A DNA stretch of 53,859 nucleotides from Acidobacteriaceae bacterium (GCA_903970405.1 CAJCIT010000305.1:1-53859); one strand, 5' to 3'; positions 7,454 through 17,068 are shown, counted from the first letter of the stretch. Made by a program: numbers and translations. Notes: generated by a model not told the origin, from the sequence alone.

Positions 7454-10009
7454 CTATTCCGAAACCCATTTCAAAAGCGCGTTACACGGACGCGTGATCG
7501 GATTTTCAAAATGGTTCGGGCTGATGCGAAGCGAGAAGCCGATGCGGCCGGTGGAATGGACCGGATATTCGCTGCTGAAGACGTAGCCTTCCCCGCGCTG
7601 CTCGACGGCGGCGAGCGAGACAATGTGGGACTTCTCCAACTGCCCGCTGACGCCGATTTTGCCGATGACGGCTTCGACACGAACCTCAGTCGGTTTGAGG
7701 CCGGCGAGATCGACTGTGGCCTTCAAAGGGAGCGAGAAGCCGTTGACCACCGTCTTATCGATATTCGTCGCCACCTCGATAAACTTCACGCGGCCCCAGG
7801 CATCTTGAATGCGCTGTTCCCAGCCGGATTTCTGACGGGCGTCCGCAAAATTACCAGCCGAGGACTTGAGCCATTGAAAGTGCGCGGGCAAGTACAAGTC
7901 CTTCATGTACTCCGCCACCATTCTTCCGGAACTGAAGCGAGGCGTGACGTTGGCGATGCACGTCTTCATCCGCTTGACCCATTCCAGCGGAACGCCTTGG
8001 TCACGGTGCTCATAGAAGAGCGGAACAATTTCGTTTTCGAGCGTGGAGTAAACGGCGCTGGCGTGGATCTCATCCTGGCCTTCGCTATACTGTTCGCGGC
8101 CCCCGATGGCCCAGCCGCCGGATATCTCATAGGCTTCGTCGAACCAACCGTCGAGAACGCTCAAATTCAGGACGCCGTTCATGGAAGCCTTCATGCCGCT
8201 GGTGCCGCATGCCTCTTCGCCCCGGCGCGGATTGTTGAGCCAGACATCCACGCCCTGCACGAGTTCACGTGCCACCTGGATGCCGTAGTCTTCAACGAAG
8301 ATCAGGCGGCGGGCGAGCTCAGGATCGCGCGACATATTGACAATCTCGCGAATGAGCGTCTTGCCGGGAAGATCCTTGGGGTGCGCTTTGCCGGCGATCA
8401 CGATCTGCACCGGCATCTCAGGGTTGCCGAGAATCTTCTTGAGGCGCGCGACATCACGGAACAGCAACGTGGCGCGCTTGTAGGTGGCGAAGCGGCGCGC
8501 GAAGCCGATGGTGAAGGCTTCCGGATCAAGCACTTCAGACATGCGGCGCACTTCCGCGGCGGACGCTTTGCGGGCCACCGCGGCCGCCATGGCGCGTTCG
8601 CGTATGAAAGCCACGGTGCGCCGCTTGCGTTTGCGATGCACCTCCCACAACTCCTGGGAAGGTATTTCGTGGACCAGTTCCCAGGTCTTGACATCCTCAA
8701 TCCGGTCCCGCCAATCGGGCTGCAAGTATTGGTCGTACATCGTGGCCAGGTCGCCGTTAACCCAGGTTGGCGTGTGCACGCCGTTGGTCACCGAAGTGAT
8801 GGGCACTTCCGCCGGCGGCAGTTTCGGCCATAGGTCCTGGAACAAATCCTGCGAAACGTCGCGATGAATCAGGCTGACGGCATTGCGGTAGGCGGATGCC
8901 TTCAGCGCAAGGATCGCCATTGAGAAACGCTCCGAGGCATCGCCCTGATTCTTAAGTCCCAGACGCAGCATCTTCTCAAACGGGAAGCCTGCTTCCTCAG
9001 CGAATTTACCGAAGTATTCGTACACCAGGGCGGCGTCGAACAGATCGATGCCGGCGGGCACGGAAGTGTGGGTCGTAAATACGGTGCTGAGCCTGGTGGT
9101 TTCCAGCGCCTCTTCGAACGTGAGGGCCTGGTCTGCGATGAGAACGCGGATCCGCTCAATGCCGAGGAAAGCGGAGTGGCCCTCGTTCATGTGATAGACC
9201 GTGGGCTGGTAACCGACGGCCTTCAAGGCGCGGAGACCGCCGATACCGAGCACAATTTCCTGGCGGATACGTTTGTGGTGATCGCCGCCGTAGAGTTGAT
9301 CTGTGATTTCCCGATAGTCGGCGAAGTGATTCCGAGGGATGTTGGTATCCAGCAGATAGAGCGTCACGCGCCCGATATCGATGTGCCATACCTTAATGAA
9401 GGTTTCACCGGCGGGAAGCTGAACACTGACCACTACTTCATTTCCGTCGCGATCTGTGCACGGCCGAACGGGCAGCGTGTAAAAATCGTTGACTGGTGTT
9501 CTTTCCTGTTGCCAGCCGTCCGGATTAAGGCTTTGCTGGAGATAACCCTTCTGATAAAGAAGCCCAACGCCAACCAGAGGAATCTCAGAATCGCTGGAGG
9601 CTTTCATGTGGTCGCCGGAAAGGACGCCCAGTCCGCCCGAATAAATTTGCATGCAATCGAGGAGGCCATATTCCATCGAGAAATAGGCAATGGCGGGCGC
9701 CGCAGCCGTCGCAGGCTGCTTCTTCCTCAGATATTCGTCAAACCGGTCACATGCCTTTTTGTAGACAGCCAGGTAGCGGGCATCGGCGGCAGCCCGATCA
9801 AGCGTCGGCTGAGGAAGCATGCCGAGCATTTGGACAGGATTGTGATTGCACTCTTTCCACAGCGGCGGGTCAAGCCGGCGGAAGACAGCGCGAATGGTAT
9901 GGTCCCAACTCCACACCAGGTTGTAAGCCAATTCGGTCAAGCGCTCCAACGATGTCGGAATGGCGGGCCTGACGAGGATTTCTTTGAGTGGTAGCACAGA
10001 GTAAGGCAT
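7454..10009 (-). CDS. glgP: alpha-glucan (glycogen/maltodextrin) phosphorylase
   Basis: The 851-residue enzyme removes glucose units from alpha-1,4-glucans as glucose-1-phosphate in the cytoplasm. The N-terminus (LERLTELAYNLVWSWDHTIRAVFRRLD) is the extra domain (DUF3417) of the short bacterial/archaeal phosphorylase type. Body motifs include IAYFSMEYGLLDCMQIYSGGLGVLSGDH (residues about 107-135), YHMNEGHSAF, and the cofactor region EEACGTSGMKASMNGVLN with the presumed pyridoxal-phosphate lysine near residue 606. Length and order are normal for the type. It starts at ATG 10009 and is divergent from egtB across 225 bases. The isomerase-like protein downstream on the same strand may handle the hexose phosphates produced. 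Confidence 0.95.
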   Translation of the reverse strand: MPYSVLPLKEILVRPAIPTSLERLTELAYNLVWSWDHTIRAVFRRLDPPLWKECNHNPVQMLGMLPQPTLDRAAADARYLAVYKKACDRFDEYLRKKQPATAAAPAIAYFSMEYGLLDCMQIYSGGLGVLSGDHMKASSDSEIPLVGVGLLYQKGYLQQSLNPDGWQQERTPVNDFYTLPVRPCTDRDGNEVVVSVQLPAGETFIKVWHIDIGRVTLYLLDTNIPRNHFADYREITDQLYGGDHHKRIRQEIVLGIGGLRALKAVGYQPTVYHMNEGHSAFLGIERIRVLIADQALTFEEALETTRLSTVFTTHTSVPAGIDLFDAALVYEYFGKFAEEAGFPFEKMLRLGLKNQGDASERFSMAILALKASAYRNAVSLIHRDVSQDLFQDLWPKLPPAEVPITSVTNGVHTPTWVNGDLATMYDQYLQPDWRDRIEDVKTWELVHEIPSQELWEVHRKRKRRTVAFIRERAMAAAVARKASAAEVRRMSEVLDPEAFTIGFARRFATYKRATLLFRDVARLKKILGNPEMPVQIVIAGKAHPKDLPGKTLIREIVNMSRDPELARRLIFVEDYGIQVARELVQGVDVWLNNPRRGEEACGTSGMKASMNGVLNLSVLDGWFDEAYEISGGWAIGGREQYSEGQDEIHASAVYSTLENEIVPLFYEHRDQGVPLEWVKRMKTCIANVTPRFSSGRMVAEYMKDLYLPAHFQWLKSSAGNFADARQKSGWEQRIQDAWGRVKFIEVATNIDKTVVNGFSLPLKATVDLAGLKPTEVRVEAVIGKIGVSGQLEKSHIVSLAAVEQRGEGYVFSSEYPVHSTGRIGFSLRISPNHFENPITRPCNALLKWVSE

Positions 10010-10234
10010 GACAGATTGGCGAAGACTTTACGATACCAAAGGCGAGGCCCCTGGTAGAGTTACTAGCGCATTAGGCCGCTGGGGCTCTTTCGGACGCAGC
10101 CTGTGCGCGCTCAGCGGTCCTCTATGCTGTGAACTGGGCTCCCAGCGGGGCTCCCGGCTTGCGGTTGCGTGGCAATCCTTGAGGCGAGCAATCTGACTCA
10201 TTTCAGCAGAGACCCCACACCGGGATTTTTCATC

Positions 10235-11521
10235 ATGAACACAGTCACCGATCCGATTCTGGACATACACTCCGTTCCCAAACATCTTCGATTCGAAACC
10301 GAGCGCCGGGATCTACAAAACGCCCAGCGGCAAAGCGATGATCTTTTTGCTGTGATCCGGCCGGAGTTTCTCTATGAGCGGCCGATTGACCAGCGGCATC
10401 GCATTGTCTTCTATATCGGACATCTGGAGGCGTTTGATTACATTCAGATTTGCCGGAAGAGTTTGGGCATGGCGCCATTGAGCGCGGAACTCGACCGGCT
10501 GTTCGAAGCGGGCATCGACCCGGACTCCCAACATCTCCCGGCTGACGTGCCCTCTGACTGGCCGGATTTGGGTGAGGTACGCCGGTACGTCGAAGAAACC
10601 AGGAGAGCGATTGACGCCATTCTCGATCGGGCTCCGGCGGAAGCAGTGGCGATGGCCATTGAGCACCGGCTGATGCATCTGGAGACGCTGGCCTATATGT
10701 GGCACAATCTCCCCTACGAAGTGAAGAATGGGACGCGGGACATCCCGAACGGCGTCGCAGGCAATAACCCCGTCCAGGCGCCTGTTCAGGTCCAAAACGA
10801 GTGGCGCGACGTCACGGCGGGGCCGGCGGTCCTCGGGAAGCTGCGCGACGGCGAGTTCGGATGGGATAACGAATATGCCGAACACACAGTGGAGATACCG
10901 CCCTTTGCGATCCAGCGCTATAAGGTGACGAACGGCGAGTATCTGCGCTTTGTCAAAGAAACCGGGACCGCTCCCTCGGCGTTTTGGGTGCGGCGGGACG
11001 GGGAGCTTTTCTATCGAGGGATGTTGGAAGAGATTCCGCTGCCGCTCGACTGGCCGGTGTACGTCACCCACCGGCAAGCGGAAGCCTATGCGGCATGGGC
11101 GGGCGCGCGCTTGCCGAGCGAAGCGGAATTTCACCGCGCGGCTTTCAGTACAGCTATCGGCCCCAGCCGCCCCTATCCATGGGGAAACAACCCGCCGAAC
11201 CCCGAGCTCGGCAATTTCGACTTCCGCCGCTGGGATCCGGAGCCGGTGACGGCGACGCCGGGCAATGAGAGTGCGTTTGGGGTCCGGCAGATGGTGGGGA
11301 ATGGCTGGGAGTGGACCAGCACGCCCTTCCGGCCGTTTGACGGTTTCGTCGCGTCACTCAATTATCCGGGCTACTCGGCGAACTTCTTCGATGACGCGCA
11401 TTTCGTGTTAAAGGGCGGATCGCCTCGCACAGCCGCGCGATTGCTCAGGCGCTCTTTCCGCAACTGGTTCCGTGCCGACTACCCGTACGTTTACGCGACG
11501 TTTCGTTGCGTCAGGAAGTGA
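10235..11521 (+). CDS. egtB: ergothioneine biosynthesis protein EgtB (hercynylcysteine sulfoxide synthase)
   Basis: EgtB is a non-heme iron enzyme that joins hercynine to a cysteine donor with oxygen. From ATG 10235 it has 428 residues, the family length; the longer frame from 10169 adds an unlikely leader. The N-terminal DinB-like domain shows the three iron ligands: H63 in YIGHLEAFDY and H144/H148 in EHRLMHLE. The C-terminal formylglycine-enzyme-like domain holds GARLPSEAEFHRAAF, NGWEWTSTPF and RSFRNWFRADYPYVYATFRCVRK. It is followed after 7 bases by egtD. No egtA, egtC or egtE is in the window; acidobacterial EgtB of this type can use free cysteine (known for Chloracidobacterium), which would make a two-gene set nearly sufficient. 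Confidence 0.94.
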   Translation: MNTVTDPILDIHSVPKHLRFETERRDLQNAQRQSDDLFAVIRPEFLYERPIDQRHRIVFYIGHLEAFDYIQICRKSLGMAPLSAELDRLFEAGIDPDSQHLPADVPSDWPDLGEVRRYVEETRRAIDAILDRAPAEAVAMAIEHRLMHLETLAYMWHNLPYEVKNGTRDIPNGVAGNNPVQAPVQVQNEWRDVTAGPAVLGKLRDGEFGWDNEYAEHTVEIPPFAIQRYKVTNGEYLRFVKETGTAPSAFWVRRDGELFYRGMLEEIPLPLDWPVYVTHRQAEAYAAWAGARLPSEAEFHRAAFSTAIGPSRPYPWGNNPPNPELGNFDFRRWDPEPVTATPGNESAFGVRQMVGNGWEWTSTPFRPFDGFVASLNYPGYSANFFDDAHFVLKGGSPRTAARLLRRSFRNWFRADYPYVYATFRCVRK

Positions 11522-11528
11522 GGCCCCG

Positions 11529-12482
11529 ATGACTCTCGCAGCGCCCGTGCTTTCCACTTTTGAGGCTGACGTTCTGGCCGGGCTGACTCAACCGCAGAAG
11601 AAGTTATCCGCGCGCTATTTCTATGACGAAACCGGTAGTCTGCTCTTTGAAGTGATCACGCGTCTACCTGAGTACGGGTTGACGCGGGCCGATGAGCGCC
11701 TGCTCAAGCGGTATGCGGACCGGATTGCGGCCGAGGCGCAGCCGCATACGGTGGTGGCGGAGCTAGGCAGCGGGACTGGCACAAAGACCGCGCAGATCCT
11801 GCGGGCGCTCGCGGCCGACGCGAAGCTCGCTCGGTATTGCCCCATCGATATTTCGCCGACCGCGCTCGACCTGTGCCGCCAGGCGCTTGCGGCCTTTGGA
11901 GCGGTGGAGCCGGTGCTGGCGGATTATCTGGACGGGCTCGGCAGCGTAACCGAAGCGCGGAGCGGCGGCGAGAGCTTACTGTTGCTTTTTCTCGGTTCCA
12001 CCATTGGAAACTTTGAGCGAGCCGAGATGCCGGGATTCTTTCGCGGCATCAATCAGAAGCTGCAGCCGGGCGATCTGGTGCTGATTGGCGCCGATCTGGT
12101 GAAACCGGAAGCTGAGTTGTTGGCGGCGTATGACGATGCGCTGGGCGTGACCGCCGCGTTCAATTTGAACGTGCTGCGGCGGGTGAACCAGGAGTGCGGC
12201 GGCGAGTTCGACCTGCGATCGTTTGCGCACGCTGCCCGTTGGAACCGGGACGAGCGGCGGATTGAGATGCACCTGGTTTCGCGCGTCCATCAAACGGTGG
12301 CGGTGCGAGGGTTGGGAATGGCGTTTGAGTTCCATGAGGACGAGACGATTTGGACGGAGTCGTCTCACAAGTTCACGGTTGCGGAGTTGGAGGAATTCGC
12401 TGCCGGCGCCGGGTTCGAGACTGTAGCGACTTGGACCGATGAAGAATGGCCGTTCGCGGAGTCGCTGTGGCGCGCGGTGTAA
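11529..12482 (+). CDS. egtD: L-histidine N-alpha-methyltransferase EgtD
   Basis: EgtD trimethylates histidine with three S-adenosylmethionine to make hercynine, the substrate of EgtB. The 317-residue product has the family opening LAGLTQPQKKLSARYFYDETGSLLFEVITRLPEYGLTRAD, the SAM motif VAELGSGTGTKT, CPIDISPTALDL, LLLFLGSTIGNFER and the histidine-binding end region MHLVSRVHQTVAV and SSHKFTVAELEEFAAGAGF. The start at ATG 11529 lies 7 bases after the egtB stop; the frame upstream of it overlaps egtB and is discarded. The two genes form a compact operon for an antioxidant thiol. Confidence 0.95.
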   Translation: MTLAAPVLSTFEADVLAGLTQPQKKLSARYFYDETGSLLFEVITRLPEYGLTRADERLLKRYADRIAAEAQPHTVVAELGSGTGTKTAQILRALAADAKLARYCPIDISPTALDLCRQALAAFGAVEPVLADYLDGLGSVTEARSGGESLLLLFLGSTIGNFERAEMPGFFRGINQKLQPGDLVLIGADLVKPEAELLAAYDDALGVTAAFNLNVLRRVNQECGGEFDLRSFAHAARWNRDERRIEMHLVSRVHQTVAVRGLGMAFEFHEDETIWTESSHKFTVAELEEFAAGAGFETVATWTDEEWPFAESLWRAV

Positions 12483-12517
12483 GGGGGGATGCTCACGGAG
12501 TAAGTGGGCTCAGGGAA

Positions 12518-12907
12518 TTACTTCAACACCGCAAACCGGATTCCGGGATCGGATCCCCGCACTTCGTCTATTACGGTCATGATCGCTCGATACTCCAGGT
12601 CCTTCGGGGCGTCGACGAACAACGTTTTCTCCTGCCTGTCCGCATAAGCAGCTCGCAATACCGACGGCAGTTCCGTCCGCGCGACAATCCGGCCATTCAA
12701 TCGCAGCGTCCCATCCCTGGCAATCTGCAAGACCACCGGGTCTCGCGGTTGCTGGAACGCCGGCGCCTGCTCCGGGGCCAGCGCATCGATACCCTTCGGC
12801 GTCAGCGGCGTGATGAGCATGAACGTAATGAGCAAAACCAGCAACACATCGATTAGTGGAGTTACGTTGATACTGCCCTGCAATTGTTGGTGGTTGGCCG
12901 CCGTCAT
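12518..12907 (-). CDS. ExbD/TolR-family protein
   Basis: This 129-residue protein has one membrane helix near the N-terminus in the signature INVTPLIDVLLVLLITFMLITPL, with the key aspartate of the proton-driven motor, and a short periplasmic domain (VVLQIARDGTLRLNGR, TLFVDAPKDLEYRAIMTVIDEVRGSDPGIRFAVL). ExbD proteins normally work with ExbB to power outer-membrane transport, and no ExbB gene is visible here. I choose ATG 12907, which gives the normal family length; GTG 12958 would add 17 residues. It is the last gene of the row starting at the sigma factor and is separated from the upstream permease by a few dozen bases. Its stop faces that of egtD. Confidence 0.88.
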   Translation of the reverse strand: MTAANHQQLQGSINVTPLIDVLLVLLITFMLITPLTPKGIDALAPEQAPAFQQPRDPVVLQIARDGTLRLNGRIVARTELPSVLRAAYADRQEKTLFVDAPKDLEYRAIMTVIDEVRGSDPGIRFAVLK

Positions 12908-12969
12908 GGTGCTGAAGTAGACGCCGCGGCTCGCGAAAAAGTGCCCGCCCACAACCACGCTTTGCGCGC

Positions 12970-14220
12970 CTATTCGTACCGCAACGCCTCTACCGGATCA
13001 AGCTGCGCAGCCTTCACTGCCGGCCACGTTCCGAAAAACACGCCGATGGCGACCGAAACCGTGAAGCCGGCGATCAGCGCCCACGCCGGGACGGAGGTCT
13101 TGATGCTTGGCACCAACAGGCTGATCAGCAGCGTCACCAGCACGGCCACCACAATGCCGATGATGCCGCCGATTCCCGTAAGGGCCATGGCCTCCACCAG
13201 GAACTGCGTCACAATGTCGCCTTTGCGCGCCCCTAAGGCTTTGCGCACGCCGATCTCGCGCGTCCTTTCCGTAACGCTCACCAACATGATGTTCATAACG
13301 CCGATGCCGCCCACCAGCAATCCAACAGCGGAAATGGCAATCGAAATCAGCAGAATCATGCCGGTGATCTTGTTGAAGTTTTCAATGATGGAATCCGGCG
13401 TCGTCAGCGAAAAATCATCGGGAGCGCCCGGCGCCACATGCCGCACCTTGCGCATGGCCGCGCGGACCTCCTCCACTGCGTCATCGCGCATGCCCGGCAA
13501 CGCCTTCGCGGTGATGAAGAAGTTCTTCGAACCCGGATAGCGAAGGCGGGCTGTTTCTAGCGGCATGGATACCTGCCGGTCAAGCCCGTTCTCGCCGAAG
13601 AATCCGCCCTTGGCCAACGCAAAGACGCCGAGCACGGTATATTCGGCGCCGTCCACCATCAGGCTTCGGCCCACCGCGTCATGCGCCGGAAAAAGCGCGT
13701 CCGCCAGGCTGTATCCCAGCAGCACCACGCGCTCGCCACGCCGCGCTTCCTGTTCCGTGAACACTCGCCCCTGAAACAACTCCCGAGGCGTGATGTCGTA
13801 CGCATTTGCCGAAACACCCTGCATGAACAGGTTGTCCGATTCGAACCCGGGGACCTTCGCCGTGATGACGCGGCCTGCCACTTGATCGACGTACAGACTC
13901 ACCGCCACATCTGAGATGCTATGCACCGTTTGGCGCAGGTAGTCGGCATCCTCGGGCCGCAATGGATGGCGCTTCAACTCCTTCGGCGGAGCATTGGCGC
14001 CGCTGGGGTCGCCGCTCAGACGCGCGACGAAAATGCTGTCCGGTCCGAACTCCTGGAAGAACTCGACAATCGCGCCCTTGAGTCCTGACAGCAGGGACGC
14101 CACGGTCACCACCGTGGTGATGCCGATGACAATCCCAAGCACCGTCAGCCCGGAGCGCAGCTTGTTCTTCCATACTGCGTCAAACGCCATTCCTAAGGTC
14201 TGTTCAGGAGTTACATTCAT
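12970..14220 (-). CDS. ABC transporter permease, MacB/FtsX type (second of pair)
   Basis: The 416-residue protein has the MacB-permease plan: an N-terminal helix after the conserved KLRSGLTVLGIVIGITTVVTVASLLSGL, a large periplasmic domain (about residues 50-285), and three C-terminal helices with the FtsX signature NIMLVSVTERTREIGVRKALGARKGDI, ending DPVEALRYE. Such permeases do mechanical work in the periplasm or export peptides, driven by a separate ATPase. No ATPase gene lies nearby. It starts 5 bases after its paralogue upstream stops, so the two are probably made together as a heterodimer. Confidence 0.94.
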   Translation of the reverse strand: MNVTPEQTLGMAFDAVWKNKLRSGLTVLGIVIGITTVVTVASLLSGLKGAIVEFFQEFGPDSIFVARLSGDPSGANAPPKELKRHPLRPEDADYLRQTVHSISDVAVSLYVDQVAGRVITAKVPGFESDNLFMQGVSANAYDITPRELFQGRVFTEQEARRGERVVLLGYSLADALFPAHDAVGRSLMVDGAEYTVLGVFALAKGGFFGENGLDRQVSMPLETARLRYPGSKNFFITAKALPGMRDDAVEEVRAAMRKVRHVAPGAPDDFSLTTPDSIIENFNKITGMILLISIAISAVGLLVGGIGVMNIMLVSVTERTREIGVRKALGARKGDIVTQFLVEAMALTGIGGIIGIVVAVLVTLLISLLVPSIKTSVPAWALIAGFTVSVAIGVFFGTWPAVKAAQLDPVEALRYE

Positions 14221-14225
14221 GGTTT

Positions 14226-15473
14226 CTATTCCGCGCGTAATGCGTCTACCGGGTCAAGCCGCGCCGCCCGCCGCGCCGGGTACCAGCCGGAGACCATGCC
14301 CACAATGCTCGAAACGGCAATCGCCAGAACGACATAGGTGGTGGTGATCTGAAACGTTGCCCCCGAAGCCCGATGGATCACCCAGGCCAGCAGGGCGCCT
14401 GTCGAAAGACCCAATAATCCTCCGGCCATCGATAAAAGAACCGATTCGGTCAGGAACTGCAGCATGATGTCGCTCTCGCGCGCCCCCAGACTCTTCCTGA
14501 TGCCGATCTCCCGCGTGCGCTCAGTTACGCTCACCAGCATGATGTTCATGATCACGATACCGCCAACCAACAGCGATATCGCGGTGACCGGCACCACAAC
14601 CACAGTAATGGCCGCCAGAATCTGATCGACGAACGATCGCACCGAATCCGGTGTCAGAACATCGAAATTGTCATCCTCTCCCGGCCTGGCGTGAAAATGC
14701 GAGCGCAACGCCGAGCGCGTCTCATCCAGCGCCCCTTCCATGTTCAGTCCGGAGTTGGGCCGAGCTTTTCCGAACAGCACGCCCCTTTCCCGCCCTCCGA
14801 AAAACTGAAAGTATAAGGTCGCCGGAATATAGACAGGATTGTCCAGGCTGCTGCCAAATGACGAACCCTGCTTCTCCAAAAGGCCCACCACGGTGAGATC
14901 GATGCCCGAAAGCCGCAGCTTGCGCCCGATGGGCGACACGCCGGGAAACAGCTTGTCGGCGATATCCGGCCCAATCACGCAGACTGGCTGCCGGTACTGC
15001 TCCTCCGTCTCCGTGTAAAAGCGGCCGTCCTCAACGGGGACATCGCGAATGTCGGGCAGCGTGGCCGAAGCGCCAATGATATTCGCGTCTTCGTACGTCT
15101 CATTGTCCGCCTTCACGTCGCCAATGCGCTGTTGATAAAGGCTATAAAGCACGTCGTCGCCCGCCACTTCGCGGAGATACGCCATGTCCTCCGGACGGAG
15201 CCTCTTGTTCCGCTTAAGCTTCGCCAATTGCTGCTTGCGAGTCAGACGGCCTACCGAGGCAATCTGGGCCACCAGGAAACTGTTCGTGCCGAAGGCCTTG
15301 GCGGTAATCTGTTCGGCATAAGCGCCGAGGCCGTCAATCGCGGCGCCCACCAGAATGACGCTGGCAACCCCGATGATGATGCCCAGAAGCGTCAGGAAGC
15401 TGCGTAACTTGTGTGCGCGAATGGAATCGATGGCGAGCCAGGCGGCGGTGCCCAAATAACGAAGACTATTCAT
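14226..15473 (-). CDS. ABC transporter permease, MacB/FtsX type (first of pair)
   Basis: The 415-residue protein is a paralogue of the permease downstream with the same layout: SIRAHKLRSFLTLLGIIIGVASVILVGAAIDGL, a periplasmic MacB-type domain, then NIMLVSVTERTREIGIRKSLGARESDIM and the closing ARLDPVDALRAE. Sequence between the membrane parts differs clearly from its partner (for example RKQQLAKLKRNKRLRPEDMAYL), as expected of a heterodimer. It starts at ATG 15473. A 230-base gap separates it from the beta-solenoid gene upstream on the same strand, so its own promoter is possible. The cognate ATPase must be encoded elsewhere. Confidence 0.94.
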   Translation of the reverse strand: MNSLRYLGTAAWLAIDSIRAHKLRSFLTLLGIIIGVASVILVGAAIDGLGAYAEQITAKAFGTNSFLVAQIASVGRLTRKQQLAKLKRNKRLRPEDMAYLREVAGDDVLYSLYQQRIGDVKADNETYEDANIIGASATLPDIRDVPVEDGRFYTETEEQYRQPVCVIGPDIADKLFPGVSPIGRKLRLSGIDLTVVGLLEKQGSSFGSSLDNPVYIPATLYFQFFGGRERGVLFGKARPNSGLNMEGALDETRSALRSHFHARPGEDDNFDVLTPDSVRSFVDQILAAITVVVVPVTAISLLVGGIVIMNIMLVSVTERTREIGIRKSLGARESDIMLQFLTESVLLSMAGGLLGLSTGALLAWVIHRASGATFQITTTYVVLAIAVSSIVGMVSGWYPARRAARLDPVDALRAE

Positions 15474-15610
15474 GAAGGCAAGTGAGGGAAAGCCTACTTA
15501 CCATCATCCGACGACAGGATCAAGAAGGGCAATCGCGATTGGAGGAACGGCTTCCTAAGCGGGTAAGCGGCTCACGCGCCGGCAAGGCCGCCGGAGCCCC
15601 TGGCGACAAA

Positions 15611-15628
15611 CGGTCGCGGCTCAGAAGG
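15611..15628. repeat. partial copy of the GGTCGCGGCTC palindromic repeat
   Basis: CGGTCGCGGCTCAGAAGG matches one arm end of the palindromic repeat family seen complete at 35107-35190. It lies in the 230-base gap between the permease pair and the beta-solenoid gene, which holds nothing else I can identify. Confidence 0.45.
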
Positions 15629-15703
15629 AATGTTGTCCGAGCAACGCGCGTCAGCAAGCCGATAACGGCTCCAAATTCACCCGCCCACCTCGCGCGCCGG
15701 CGC

Positions 15704-17068
15704 TCACCTTTTCAGGATCTCTATCGACCCATTCGAGTTCGTCAGCTTCAACTCACAGGCGCCGCTTCCAATCACGCCGTTCAACTCGTCATTCGACGTG
15801 ATCCCCGAGACTGAAATCGGCAGGTCGGTCTTGATCCGCCCAAAGGAGGTGCGCGCCGTCACCCGATAATTCTCCCGATTGAGCCGCACCCGAATCGACG
15901 AAAACGATGTCCGGATCTGAATCGGCTGGCAGGCGCCGCTCGCCGAGCTGCCCGCTTCCACGCTGCCATGCTGATTCTCCACTTGAATCGCGCCGCTTAC
16001 ATCGTCCAGCACCACTGAGCCAAAGCTTGTGTTCACTTGCGCGCCCCGAGTTTCACTGCCTCTGACGGCGCCATTCGAGTTGTCAACTGTCAACACCCCG
16101 CCCACCTCGCTCGCTTCCACCGTGCCAAAGCTTGTCTTGATGGACGCGTCCCCTTTGATACCCCTCACCGTCACCGAACTGTTCGACGATTGAATCCGCG
16201 CCGGCCCGTGAACATCGCTCGCCACCACCCGCCCGAATGAGTTCACCACCGTCAACTCGCCATCCACATCGGTAGCTTCCACCCCGCCGTGGCCATTCGA
16301 GACCGAAAGGCGGCCCTTTTGATTTCTGACGGCCACCGATCCGAACGAGCTCTTCACGCTGGCCGGGCCGCCGCAACCGGAAACATCCACATTGCCGGTG
16401 CTGTTCACCACGTCGACGCCCTTCGACGCATTCGCCACTGTCACCGCCGCGAATCGGTCGCGCACTTCCACGGCGCCGTCGATATCCGACGCATTCACGG
16501 TTCCATAGCTCGATTCAATGAAGACGTCGCCCCGGTTATTCTTCGCCTCCACCAGTCCGAACGCGTTGAACAGATGCTGGACGCCATGCCCGTCGTGGAA
16601 CGTCAGCTCGCCATATGAATCGTTGATCGTCGACGAAGCCTTCAGACCGCTGACATGCACCGGACCGTACGAGTTCCGTATTTCGAGCGGCGAATTCTCG
16701 GGCATTGTGATCTCGTACTGCACGGAAAATGACGTGTCATGGGTTTGCATCCGGTCCGGATAATGCGTCCGGATGATGAGGTCGGAGGAGGTAGGGTCAA
16801 TCTGAATGTCGATTCGGCCGGCCAGATCTTTCGCTTCCGCCGCATTACCGGCGGAAACCTTTATCTCCGCATGCACCGCGACGCTCGATCCGGAGTTCGT
16901 ATGAATATCGATCTGGCCGAACTTATGCTCGATGAAAACCCGCTGGCCGCTCCGTAGCGGAATCGTCCGGTCCACGGTTCGCGAATACTCCTGGCGAGGC
17001 TGCGCTGCTCCGGCCCACACCAGACCCAGGCAAATCGGCGCGGCCATCCGGCTAATTCTTCTGATCAC
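15704..17068 (-). CDS. exported beta-solenoid protein (DUF4097-like adhesin fold)
   Basis: The 454-residue product begins with a signal peptide (VIRRISRMAAPICLGLVWAG, cleavage near AAQP). The rest is built of many repeats of about 18-22 residues of the form SFGSVxVxNxxGxLxVxNxxG, such as SSFGSVAVRNQKGRLSV and NSFGRVVASDVHGPARI, which predicts a right-handed parallel beta-solenoid as in DUF4097 proteins. I place the start at GTG 17068, which overlaps the anti-sigma stop and has GGAGGAG about 10 bases upstream; ATG 17047 is an alternative. It sits in one operon with the sigma/anti-sigma pair, so it may be the sensed or controlled envelope protein. Function is unknown. Confidence 0.86.
   Translation of the reverse strand: MIRRISRMAAPICLGLVWAGAAQPRQEYSRTVDRTIPLRSGQRVFIEHKFGQIDIHTNSGSSVAVHAEIKVSAGNAAEAKDLAGRIDIQIDPTSSDLIIRTHYPDRMQTHDTSFSVQYEITMPENSPLEIRNSYGPVHVSGLKASSTINDSYGELTFHDGHGVQHLFNAFGLVEAKNNRGDVFIESSYGTVNASDIDGAVEVRDRFAAVTVANASKGVDVVNSTGNVDVSGCGGPASVKSSFGSVAVRNQKGRLSVSNGHGGVEATDVDGELTVVNSFGRVVASDVHGPARIQSSNSSVTVRGIKGDASIKTSFGTVEASEVGGVLTVDNSNGAVRGSETRGAQVNTSFGSVVLDDVSGAIQVENQHGSVEAGSSASGACQPIQIRTSFSSIRVRLNRENYRVTARTSFGRIKTDLPISVSGITSNDELNGVIGSGACELKLTNSNGSIEILKR

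Noticed and set aside
7184-8833. 549-codon open frame on the plus strand
   Set aside because: It lies almost wholly antisense to glgP, whose protein is clearly conserved; the plus-strand product is His/Arg/Gly-rich without family motifs, a by-product of GC-rich codon bias.
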